Of a stretch of 64,000 nt of DNA, positions 36,701 to 44,755 are shown piece by piece. The notes under the pieces are model-generated. The model did not search any database. It was given only the letters and a program-made list of their open reading frames with translations, and had not been told where the DNA came from. Position 1 is the stretch's first letter; each line of letters begins with the position of its first letter. Origin of the DNA: Conchocele bisecta. Its lineage: Eukaryota > Mollusca > Bivalvia > Lucinida > Thyasiridae. The stretch spans positions 69,989,188-70,053,187 of the forward strand of contig CM055278.1 of NCBI GenBank assembly GCA_029237695.1, given 5' to 3'. The translations under genes were made by a program, and so were the position numbers.

Positions 36701-39700
36701 TTCAAACGGGCGTATAAAAACTATATATTCAGCCCTGAAATCAGAATAATCCTGATCTGATGCCAGGTCCTCGCCCCACCAGAATCATTTGGCCCTCTCC
36801 CAAAAGCAGTAGGATCAGTAATAAATAATCTTACTACTTTTATAATGGGCAATAATGCAATTCAACTCCCAGGTAACAAAAGAGCCAAAGATAACAAGAA
36901 TTCTGCCACGGAAGCGGTATCGCGCCTGCCGAGGCATTTGACCGTGAACATTACAAGTAAATAAATGACCTTGACGTTCAGAATTTGGATGTGGGGGTGT
37001 GCGTAATGAAGCATCATCCCTAGACAAACATTGATGTGAAATATTATCAAAGTGTGGCAAGGGGTTAAAGAGATATTGTGAAAAAACAAAAATTTAACGC
37101 ATTTGCCTTACAAAAAAAGCGGACGACGACGACGGAAAAAGCGCCCGACTATAGTCGCGCCTCTGCTAAAGCAGGCGCGACAAAAATGTACCGGAGGGCC
37201 AAACCAGGCAAATTGTGAGTTCTATAAGGAGGAACCCCACCGTTAATTTACGCCGTTGTGTTCACCCGACCAACCAGCCACGAGTTAGTTGTACTTACAT
37301 GCTGTGTTGGAACACCCAGAGTGTGTGAGATCACCTTTGAGACATCGCTGGACAGTAGCGGGCGTTCTTGTTCTTGGAAGGACACATACTTCGGAGCATG
37401 TGTTACAACTAGTCGCTGACCATGGATGGTACACACAAGCAAACCTGAAGTGAAATTGGCATAGTAGAAGTCTGTGACTTTATAATTTTAATAATTTTAC
37501 ATGCCGGTGATTTACCGTGATTCTTGAGGGATTTATATCCTTGAAAGAAATATTTCCTCCAAGACGTTCGCAAGACGTAATTGACGTTTCCAGTGAAGAA
37601 ATAATTCATACGCTAATGTCAAAATTGATAATTAGAGGAATAAATTGTATATTACATAAAGTCAAAATTGATAATTTTGACGTTATGTAATATACAATTT
37701 ATTCCTCTATCATTTTGAAATACCGGATGTATTTCCCTTGACATCTGTAAATCCAACAAAGAAGCTTGTGCTCCGCACTTGTTTCTATATCGGATTTACA
37801 GATGTCTAGGGAAATGGTAGTCAAATAAACTATATATTAGGAACAAGACTGCCGAAGGTCACAATATAGAGGCATGGTCAGTAAGTGAGGGAAGATCACC
37901 TGATCTGCGCTCATTTTCACTGCAACAGCATGTTCTGTCTGATTCTGATGGCACTGTCAATCTGCGTCTGTGAAATGTGAAGCAGATCCGAGCAAGGAAA
38001 TAGAAGTTATAACCGATTTCTCTGATGTTAAGTTTTGTAAAGAGACTAGGTATGTAACATTGACCTTGAGATCAGTGGGGATATGTCACAGCATGATAGT
38101 AGAGTTTTAGAGGAATGCATGCATGAAATATTAAGAATTTGCAATGAAGGAAATAGAAGTTATAACAAATTTCTCTGATGTTAAGTTTTGGAAAGAGACT
38201 AAGTATTTGACCTTGACCTTGGGATCAGCGAGGGATGGACGGTCGTGGATTTGGCACAGCATGGTAGTAGAGCCTTACAGGAATGCATGTTTGAAATATT
38301 AAGCATTTAGATGAAGGAACTAGAAGCTATAGCAATATTTCTCTGATGTTAAGTTTAGTGACAGACGGACGCACAGACAACCTGACTCCAGTATACCACC
38401 CCACAACTCGTTGCGGGGGGTATAAAAACACAGATTAATTATCATGACCAGATGGCCGCGGCCAGCATGTCAAGCCCGCCGAGGCATTTGATGGTATTTA
38501 AAAAGCAGTTTTCGGAAGGACGCATCCGGACGTCATTGTGATCACTATGTCTCGCTTTCCGCAAGCAGGCTCGACAAAAAAACATCAAAATATTATTGCA
38601 TGTTAAAATATTTGTTGCAATTTAAAAACAAGAATTCCGCCACGGAAGCGGTGTCGTGCCTGCCGAGGCATTTTACCATAACATGTTCATGCCCCATGTG
38701 CTAAAGTAAGCATCACAAAAACCGTTATAGAAGTGCATGCTTAAAGCACAAAAAAAGGTCACGGTTGAAGAAACATTTTGACATAAAAAAATAATAATAG
38801 CATATTGTAAGTGTTTCCACAACCATGTGAAGGTCAAGGTCATGTTAATGGGGACAGGAGTGTGTTCCAAATTATTGTATCAAGTGTCCAAATATTGAAG
38901 CAATCTGTCAAGTGTCATATAATATTAAAGTTATCTATATCATGATGAAGAAACTTGTACAAACTTTTTGATGTACTCAGGACTCAGGTTGTAACCATAT
39001 CTTGAAATAAGAAGCACTATATACTTGCAATTGGACTCTAGTTAGTGCGTAGACAAGCTGTGACCACCCGCCAGCCCGCACAAGATGAATACATAATACG
39101 TCCCGTTTTTTTCAAATGGGCATATAAAAATAAAAAAACAATATAGAGAGATGGCATGTTAGTATGCTATGGACGATAGAGTAAGTGTACCTGGCTTCGC
39201 ACGGTGTACCTGAATTTGCACACCTAAATTTGTTACTTGTTTGATGACTGTTGTTACAGTTTTCTGACTCGTGTAAACACATTTGACTTTCTGAAAACAC
39301 TTGTCTTCCGAAGGCATAAATATCAAAATATGTAAACTATTGGTGTGTGCGAACCCACTGTAGACTAGTAGTACGGCCATAGTAGGATAATCGAACATTT
39401 CGACCCCAGCCAACGACAAGATATTTTTCACTTTATCAGAGCTCCAGATAAGTTGCGTATTTCCTTAAATACCCAATTAAAATTGCCAAAAGACCCAATT
39501 GAAATCAGAAATGGCGAGTATAAAAAAGCAATCAAAATTTTGTGGTACATTAATCATGCTGCAGAAAACAATAAACAGACCACAAATATAGCATATTTTT
39601 CTTATTTTTCATGAAAGCACATCTTGGTATACATTAGAATTGTCTCCAAGGAGACAATTCTAATGAAATGCCAAGACAAGTTTTCATTTCGAACCAAACT

Positions 39701-40583
39701 ATTCAATAATTGCGGTCTGTTGATGAGTGAACAGTAGTGTGATTTTATTTTACCCAATTAAAATTTTGAAATACCCAATTGCTTCAGAAATAATGGAGTA
39801 ACAATACTCAATTACTAATGCCTTATCTGGAGCCCTGCTTTATAACACATTCTTCTCCTACTACATTGGTGCCAATGAACCAAGATAGATAACCCTTCGA
39901 GCCAAAAGGCGAAGTCGGATTATGTATGATGCCAGAACGAACTACGGTGTCTATGAAAGAACCTGGAGGGAGACATTTGAGAACAAATGTCTATTTGTAT
40001 GAAGGAGGAAATGTAGTAGTACGGCCATAGTAGGATAATCGAACATCTGTACTGCCTTGCGGTACAAGCTATGTGGTAGTGTTCGTCTCTCACGCAGGTG
40101 GCGTGGGTTCGACCACGGCCGCCGACAAGATATTTTTCACTTTATAACACATTCCCCTCCTACTACACCACATACACTGTGCAAAGACTTACTCTAGACC
40201 AAGTGAGCTTTTGAAGAATTGTGTGTCGGTACAAATTGCATTACCATCTCTTAATGACAGAAACATATTATCCAGTATTAATGCATAGCCTTATTTATTA
40301 TACCCAAAATATACTGTTATTCTGATATTTTTCAATAACTGACAGCCATAGAAAATTAATTAACAATAGCATTACCCCACCCACCTAAATTACAACAGAT
40401 AACTTCACAAAATTGCAGTTTTATGCCAAATAGAAAACACGTTTTGGAAATGAATGCATAGAAAATATGTACATCCATCTTAGCTCAATATATCAAGCAA
40501 AATCATATATAAAAATAGATAGGGTGAGCATTACCAATACAAAATGTGTAAATTAACATTTTCACCGGAAGCTGATCTTCCAT
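24721..40583 (-). CDS. ATP6AP2: ATP6AP2 (V-ATPase accessory protein 2 / (pro)renin receptor), eight exons, frameshift in last exon
   Basis: Exons (minus): 40583-40535, 37444-37299, 34679-34545, 30643-30545, 28880-28692, 27639-27490, 27189-27067 and 24925-24721. All phases agree. The product is a type I membrane protein that helps assemble V-ATPase and acts in Wnt and renin signalling. The N-terminus MLIYTFCIGLLVCTIHGQ is a signal peptide; Met1 (40583) or Met9 (40559) may start it. Family landmarks: 'YVSF' near residue 36, 'NWNGLLQGSIFQRPKANV' (exon 3), 'LMGELQMIQDVV' (exon 5), the furin/S1P-type site RKTR at 284-287 (exon 7) and a membrane helix at about 319-340. As read, the frame ends at 24752 in a foreign tail (354 aa). 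One frame over, the conserved tail 'MDPGRDSIIYRM' and a stop at 24721 appear. The family length is about 350 aa. The identification rests on recalled family sequences and is secure; whether the frameshift is real is not. Confidence 0.93.
25030..25670. mobile_element. Tandem element 'TTATTGCGTGGACAAGG', ~3.5 units, ATP6AP2 last intron
   Basis: Repeated blocks GAACTTGAGTTATTGCGTGG, AAAAATGGCCGCCAAGGGGA and CATGTATACCAAATTTGG occur about every 160-170 bp. It opens with AACAAGAGTGCCGAAG and a CGCCCGTCGAGG end, and closes with CAAACGGGCGTATAAAAA. Other members are at 36360-36720 and 39000-39125, both also in ATP6AP2 introns. Confidence 0.7.
25733..26220. mobile_element. SINE-like element with conserved 'TCGCCTTTTACGACAAGC' domain
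   Basis: It begins GGAGTGAGTGAGTGAGTGAA then GGGTTTAACGTCCGC. It holds the domain AGTCGCCTTTTACGACAAGC near its end (26127-26150) and closes in GGTGCCTGCACGGGGCAG. The domain is, from memory, widely shared by mollusc SINEs. Fragments of the same family lie at 22527-22860, 27205-27260 and 36720-36890. It is in the last intron of ATP6AP2. Confidence 0.65.
26220..27060. repeat. Mixed repeats in ATP6AP2 intron 7
   Basis: Elements with ends CCCTAAATATTCGGACACAA / TGTCCGAATATTTAGGG are at 26455-26560 and 26570-26910; the second encloses a GTCTGCTG...CAGCAGACGAC palindrome with centre TTAGAATAATTTCC / GGAAATGATTCTAA. Related ends are at 12700-12760, 17750-17850 and 34290-34530. Confidence 0.55.
27640..28691. 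other. ATP6AP2 intron 5, low-complexity and repeat debris
   Basis: It contains GGCGCCGGAGCTGGGGCGAC-type repeat text (about 28235-28300), a G-run in TTTCTGGGGGGGGCCC (28412) and an (ACGT)n microsatellite (28573-28597). No extra exon is supported; the frames at 28047-28339 lie in repeat sequence. Confidence 0.5.
28885..29940. mobile_element. Tandem element with 'GGGCCATAACT' units, ATP6AP2 intron 4
   Basis: Units of roughly 150 bp repeat AAGGGCCATAACT, ATGAATCCGCATC, ACAAACATTCCTGTAAAATT and TTTTGGAGAAACACGTGACA (near 29110, 29410 and 29580). The array ends in GATGGACGGACAGAAGGAC, followed by AAAACAATACATAATTCTTC twice. It belongs to the same loose class as the other arrays ending in ACGG runs. 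Confidence 0.6.
29969..30012 (-). pseudogene. Partial copy of ATP6AP2 exon 4
   Basis: Read on the minus strand, 30012-29969 gives NGNPLILDAAVDNN followed by gtgatt. It repeats the end of exon 4 (NDNPLLLDAAVDNN followed by gtgagt) at 30545-30643. Intron text just past the donor is also shared. No acceptor or 5' half of the exon is visible, so it looks like a broken duplicate rather than an alternative exon. Confidence 0.7.
30172..30520. mobile_element. Element 'AGAATTCCGCCGCGGTAGCGG' family
   Basis: It starts AAGAATTCCGCCGCGGTAGC and TGCCGAGGCATTTGAC, carries ATGTGAAAGTAAAAAGGTC and TCATGTTAATGGCGGCATGA blocks, and ends GACTTCACTATAGTTGAGCC / GCTAAAGCCAGAGCGATAAA. Other copies: 36895-37180, 38630-38960 and 55500-56095. 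Confidence 0.65.
30785..32420. mobile_element. Tandem array, ~173-bp units (variant B), ATP6AP2 intron 3
   Basis: Units are marked by GTAGAGCCTTACAGGAATGC (near 31548, 31721, 31900 and 32068), TATTTCTCTGATGTTAAGTT and TTGACCTTGACCTTGGGATC. The array passes into GGACGCACGGACGGACG and a terminal hairpin around CCACAACTCGTTGCGGGG. An earlier block (31025-31170) is a separate palindrome, TAACCTCGAATTAACGCC-type. Chance frames through the units give recurrent peptides and are not genes. Confidence 0.7.
32420..33360. mobile_element. Tandem array, ~165-bp units (variant A), ATP6AP2 intron 3
   Basis: Five units are marked by ACCATTGGAGCAATG (near 32540, 32704, 32870, 33030 and 33198), AGCAGATCCGAGCAAGGAAA and TGACCTTGACCCTGGGCTT. 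The same unit is found in reverse at 14083-14640, in an intron of the membrane-protein gene. Confidence 0.75.
33360..34260. mobile_element. Tandem arrays of related ~160-bp units (variant C)
   Basis: 33410-33700 has GAAGGGAAATAACTCCAAAA units. 33700-34250 has TCATCAAGGGAAACAGAAGT, TAATGAATTAACCCCAGCGT and GTGACCTTGACCTTGGGGTG units about every 160 bp, ending GTGACGGACAGACAAC. Shared GACCTTGACC words link it to variants A and B. Confidence 0.65.
34290..34535. mobile_element. Palindromic element 'CCCTAAATATTCGGACACC'
   Basis: Its inverted ends are GACCCTAAATATTCGGACA and TGTCCGAATATTTAGGGT. It has a central GGGAAATCCCTATTTAATAG / CTATT-type hairpin and lies just downstream of the ATP6AP2 exon 3 donor. 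Confidence 0.6.
34842..36340. repeat. Truncated CTCCAGATAAG MITE and tandem 'ATGTACATCACTAGGAGATG' array
   Basis: 34842-35045 is the left half of the MITE, broken at the centre hairpin. From there to about 36340, units with TGATGTACATCACTAGGAGA, AGTATTCCATATACAAGC and AACCTTAACCAAGGTGAAAT repeat. A run of about 30 G lies at 35666-35690, followed by a GGACGGACGG run near 35762-35795. It lies in ATP6AP2 intron 2. Confidence 0.65.
36360..37185. mobile_element. Three repeat elements in a row, ATP6AP2 intron 2
   Basis: 36360-36720 is a TTATTGCGTGGACAAG-type tandem element. 36720-36890 is a SINE-like fragment (CCAGGTCCTCGCCCCACCAG). 36895-37180 is an 'AGAATTCTGCCACGGAAGCG' element ending GCTAAAGCAGGCGCGACAAA. 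Confidence 0.6.
37625..37830. repeat. Palindrome in ATP6AP2 intron 1
   Basis: TAATTAGAGGAATAAATTGT / ACAATTTATTCCTCTA and AAAATTGATAATTTTGA pair across about 37620-37710. A second pair, TTGACATCTGTAAATCC / GGATTTACAGATGTC, lies at 37738-37805. Confidence 0.55.
37960..38960. mobile_element. Variant-B tandem array and two further elements, ATP6AP2 intron 1
   Basis: 37960-38420 repeats the variant-B unit and ends in the CCACAACTCGTTGCGGGG hairpin. 38440-38580 is a reverse copy of the TCGAGCCTGC / GTGATCACTATGTCTCGC element. 38630-38960 is an 'AGAATTCCGCCACGGAAGCG' element. Confidence 0.65.
39366..40165. mobile_element. Two copies of a SINE-like element; the first is interrupted by a MITE
   Basis: Copy 1 starts AGTAGTACGGCCATAGTAGG near 39370 and reads GACAAGATATTTTTCACTTT. 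It is then broken by the CTCCAGATAAG MITE (39438-39837) and resumes at AACACATTC...TCCTACTAC (39843-39865). Copy 2 (about 40012-40165) has the same ends uninterrupted and a tRNA-like head: CGTGGGTTCGACCACGG (B box) preceded by TGTGGTAGTGTTCG. In copy 1 the tRNA-like part is reduced to a short remnant. Confidence 0.65.
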
Positions 40584-40594
40584 TTTGTTTGCAT

Positions 40595-40622
40595 GTGACA
40601 TGACGTCATAAGCGGAAGTGAT
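40595..40622 (-). promoter_or_regulatory. CRE and ETS-type sites at the ATP6AP2 5' end
   Basis: A perfect CRE, TGACGTCA, lies at 40601-40608. An ETS-type CACTTCCGC (minus strand) lies at 40612-40620, both just upstream of the first ATP6AP2 ATG at 40583. No TATA box is seen. CRE plus ETS is a common core of housekeeping promoters. Their closeness to the first ATG implies either a very short leader or that these sites lie in the 5' UTR and Met9 is used. Confidence 0.5.
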
Positions 40623-42117
40623 CTGCAGGTGCTTAAACATAACGGACCATGGACACTGCGGACAGACTATACCGGACCATAAAGAAGGCATAATAATTAA
40701 GATTAAACCGGTACCAGGACAAGAGGCCACGTGCTGAACTTATTAATAACAAAAATCATATCAGTTGTATATTCAAAGTAGATTACAACAGAATGAAGGA
40801 TGCCTACATAATTCCGTTTTTTCTAAATAACAGGATCAAACATTGTTTATGGTGTGTGAAACATGACAGTATGTCTGTCCGTCCATTCGTCAATCCACAT
40901 TAAGTTATAGTTATGTAAGTTGATAGCCACGGAATATCAAGATCTCTTGAATAGCCTGGTCGCTCGTAGTCAGCTACGCTTTTTTTTCTCCACATTCGTG
41001 TTATCTCCGATATGCATTGAATGTTATGGAAATATTAATAAATCAAAGTACTGAAAGTACTGACTGGCGGGAGACAAGTAGCCACTTGTGAATTTGCATA
41101 CTCAGAAATTCCTTGTTAGAAATATATTCGATGTTGATTATTGGATGTACAATCTGCAAATTTGGAGAACTTGATCAGTGACTGGTGTTTGTAAAATACA
41201 GCCTGCTCTAAATTAAGTGGATGTTTTTTTTTCTGTCTCAAGTTGACGTCCACTCTGACAGAACGTGGTTGGTCTGTTCCAGCTCATTTTGCCGATGCAA
41301 TTCGGACGAACAAACATAACGTTATTCTATTGTCTGTTTCAACTAAAAGCGCCGATGGATAATACGAAAACCTTTTTTTTTTAGAAATTAATCTCGAAAC
41401 CTGGCGAGATAGCTCGGAAATGATCTAACTAACAACACAAACTTATTATGTGAAAGTCGGCCCAATAAAACAAAAATTATGGAAGAAAATTTATTTATAG
41501 ATCACATCTCCCATAGAGAATGATGCCCATAAAATCAATATTTGATCGATTTTGTTCAAATTTTTTTTTTGGCAGCATAGGTTTTTCGTAATGTGAAGAA
41601 AAAATACGGGGAAATTTTCATATTTTTAGTATGTTTATTTGGCCAAAATCAATCGGCACTTTGCAGAATAGGGATACAAACAGAGTAATCCAAATTGCAT
41701 ACCCAACAGGAACTCTGGAGGTGTGACATGATATTACGTGAAATCTTTTCAAAATTATGACTGGGCGTAGGCCTACATACGTGTATGCTGCATGAACGGC
41801 AAAATATTTTCATGAATTTTGTTTCGCTCACCCAGAGGGTAATTTTTCGAAAATCGCCCGTAAACCACAATATGAAAAAGAAATGGCCTTCGACGTCGCA
41901 TTGCGACTGCGTGGTACACGATACGGGGGGCGTCTCAATAACAGCGATTTGTTCTCTTCAAAAGTAAAGTTGGGCATGCCAACTATTTTACACATAATGT
42001 TGAGCATTGCCGTTGCTATTAATAACTTGCTTTCAGTTCACTCGCTGACTTTAAATGTCACCTGACTGTTGTTAATTGCGAACGCAAATTGAGCCTATTG
42101 AGACGTCCCCCGATGAA

Positions 42118-42371
42118 CAGAGAGCCACTTCCGAAAGTAGACCCATGCAAACGGCCAGAATCACGATCCCAATAGCGTGGAGACAGTATGTGTCCCGCCA
42201 AAAATGACAAATGTATATTCGTATCTGAATTTCTTAGCCAAATTGAGAGCCACTTCCGAAAGTAGACCCAAGCAAACGGCCAGAATCACGATCCCAATAG
42301 TGTGGAGACAGTATGTCTCCCGTCAAAAATGACGAATGTATATTCGTGTCTGAATTTCTTAGCCAAATTGT
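42118..42371. repeat. Direct tandem duplication, ~126 bp x 2
   Basis: AGAGCCACTTCCGAAAGTAG through GAATTTCTTAGCCAAATT is present twice, back to back, with a handful of differences. Each copy contains CCAGAATCACGATCCCAATA. Confidence 0.85.
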
Positions 42372-42474
42372 AAATATGGGTTGGACACAAGTCATTCGCA
42401 GTGCATTAAGCGAAAAACATCATAATTATCTTAAACATCATCTGAGACACAGGGCCTTTAAAGGTCAATTGATA

Positions 42475-42479
<5 letters not shown>

Positions 42480-42507
<28 letters not shown>

Positions 42508-42511
42508 TATA

Positions 42512-42555
<44 letters not shown>
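42480..42555. repeat. (TG)n/(AT)n microsatellite
   Basis: A short TGTG tract followed by about 65 bp of TA dinucleotides. Confidence 0.95.
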
Positions 42556-42556
<1 letters not shown>

Positions 42557-43026
42557 CTTTTAAAAAGTATGATAAATCTACATCCAGCATCACATATATT
42601 CATCGTATTAGTTAGATTTTAGCAAAGCATAGACGAATCAGTAATGTACACGTTCATGGGTAAGCAGTAAGCAATTGACAATAAAGACAGATCTGAAAAG
42701 CCGTTGTATGCAAAGACACGTACGTACCATGCATGTTAAAGTAGATTACGGTCGGGTCACCGAAACTATTATTAATTAGATTTTATCTGTTGTTATACTC
42801 ATCCAACGGGAACATGAGTGTATTAATATGTTGATAACGTAAACTTATATGAAACAAGCAAAATGTGTGATTCATAAGCATTTTACTATTGCTATTATGT
42901 CCGTAATTATATAATATATGCTGCATATATTATGCAAGCACGGTGGGACTTGAAGTAAATATAACAGCATGTATACACATCTAGTGCTGTATATGTGACA
43001 ACCTGAATCACACACTAATACTCACA

Positions 43027-43029
43027 ATG
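43027..43029 (+). other. Candidate ATG-only first coding exon of the SLC23 gene
   Basis: CTCACAATG is followed at once by a strong donor, gtaagt. The next exon (44756) begins in phase 0 and has no ATG in its open upstream frame, so an upstream start is required. ATG|AAT ACC AAC would give [11 protein letters not shown]. Other upstream exons are possible. Confidence 0.4.
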
Positions 43030-44019
43030 GTAAGTGTTTTTAAACTATATTTAAATATTTCTTAATTGTTTGATGCTAATGTTGCGGTATTGGTGTTTTC
43101 ATGTCTGCTACACCGGGTTAGAAACAAAAACATTTGGATTTTATAGTAGGGTCTTTCATAAAAACGGTCATATTGATGCTATATGTGTTTCTAATTTCGC
43201 TCTAGCCAGTGCTATGAGGCATTTCTGTTATCGACTGGTCAATACTGTGCACTCTAGGACGGGCGTTGTACATACATTCCCGGCCCCAACAACACAAACA
43301 CACAATGAATCTCTAACATATATCAAAGTACTGAAAAGTACAAAGTGCAAACCCATTCCCATCAATACGTTTTCTCTAGAATAAATTACTGTTTGAAACT
43401 CCTAGGCCTAGGCTATTAATGTGCTATATATGAAAAGGAACTATCTAAATTGTATCACTGGTTCAAATAAGAGAAGTGCGCCAATGACACTATTTAATTA
43501 TAATTTTGAAGCTACATGTAACACCATGGTAGTTGCGGGAAGTAGCTCTGCAATACTACAATATACTACGGTACTGTTCATAGCATACTAACATCATGGT
43601 AAACATGGTAAAGCTATTCGTATTTTCCAGAATTTAACTGATAAACTGGGCCTAAAACTATGAAAACTATAGGGAATAGTATATGTAGAGTTTTAGATAC
43701 AAAGCAAGACATACCAAAACGCAATAGGATATGTTGGCACAGGGATCTATTTTCTTAGTCGTACTCCCCGTTTAGGCGTCGCACGACAATATGACTGCCC
43801 CCATAGAACTTTGCGAGACATAATATGCTATCTCAAGGAGATAACATATGCAAATGAATGCGACGAATGCGTTAGCGTTTGCAAGAGATTCAAGATAATC
43901 ACAGAACACGAGTACACGTCCGGCTTTATTACACATATAACACAAATGTCAATATAGCTATCCATAAGGAAGGCACATATCTGTAGTTCTAATTGACATC
44001 ACATATATTGTTACCAGAC

Positions 44020-44470
44020 GTATGTTCAGCAGCGAGAGCGATCGCAGCGAGCGCTTGTCAAGTAAAATATCGTTCAGAAGTAAATAATTCATTGATGGGC
44101 GCCAGGGCTGCTGAACATACCTTTTACAGTAGACTATTTAGCTGGTCTGCTGGCGGACGCTTGCGGGCGCTTCGGCGAGCAATATGTCGCACAGACACAA
44201 AGCGCTCAAAGCACCCGTGAGCGCCAGGGCTGCTGAACATACCTCCGGTGTGATATAAATAAAGGAGTGAAACGGAATCCTGCTTGAAATTAAAGGTGCA
44301 TGCCCACTCAGTAGGCACAATCTGTTCTTTATATCAGAGAAATATTACTAAATGATTATATCTGTATAGCGGGCACTCGTAAGTCTTAGAACCGGCGCAA
44401 TAGTGACACAATTATACACTTATTTAAGTCCTATAAAGAAAAGTTGTGCCTACTGAGTGGGCATGTACCT
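44020..44470. repeat. Repeats in SLC23 intron 1: GCTGCTGAACATAC copies and a TIR element
   Basis: GCGCCAGGGCTGCTGAACAT occurs at 44099 and 44221, with a partial inverted match (GTATGTTCAGCAGCGAG) at 44021. 44285-44475 is a TIR element with ends AAAGGTGCATGCCCACTCAG / CTGAGTGGGCATGTACCTT. A second copy of that element is at 61365-61813. Confidence 0.65.
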
Positions 44471-44755
44471 TGATTGTAAGACTATTGTAGTTTGTGGTGT
44501 ACATTGTCGGGTTTCATGGATTTCTTGTAACATTGTTCATACTGTACTGAATGATCCCACATACACCACATAGACTGCGTGTGAAAACAGACATGTTACG
44601 GGAATTAGTGTGGAATAAATAACGTAGAACACAGTTGTCCGGTTAAGCTCGCGTATTAGCTCTCTCGCACAGACGATCGAACCGTGCCTTAAGTTATTTA
44701 TTCAACACCAATACCCGTATCATGTCTAGTATTGCAAATTCTATATATCCGACAG

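Larger units (their letters stand above)
40700..43026. other. Intergenic region between divergent ATP6AP2 and SLC23 genes
   Basis: About 2.4 kb separates the two start regions. It holds a direct tandem duplication at 42118-42371, an (AT)n microsatellite at 42480-42555, and an inverted pair around GGGGGGCGTCTCAATA / TATTGAGACGTCCCCC (41921 and 42096). No additional exons are supported. Confidence 0.5.

Noticed and set aside
42313..42615. 100-codon frame on the plus strand
   Set aside because: Its second half is translated AT microsatellite (YIYIYI) and its first half is one copy of a direct duplication.
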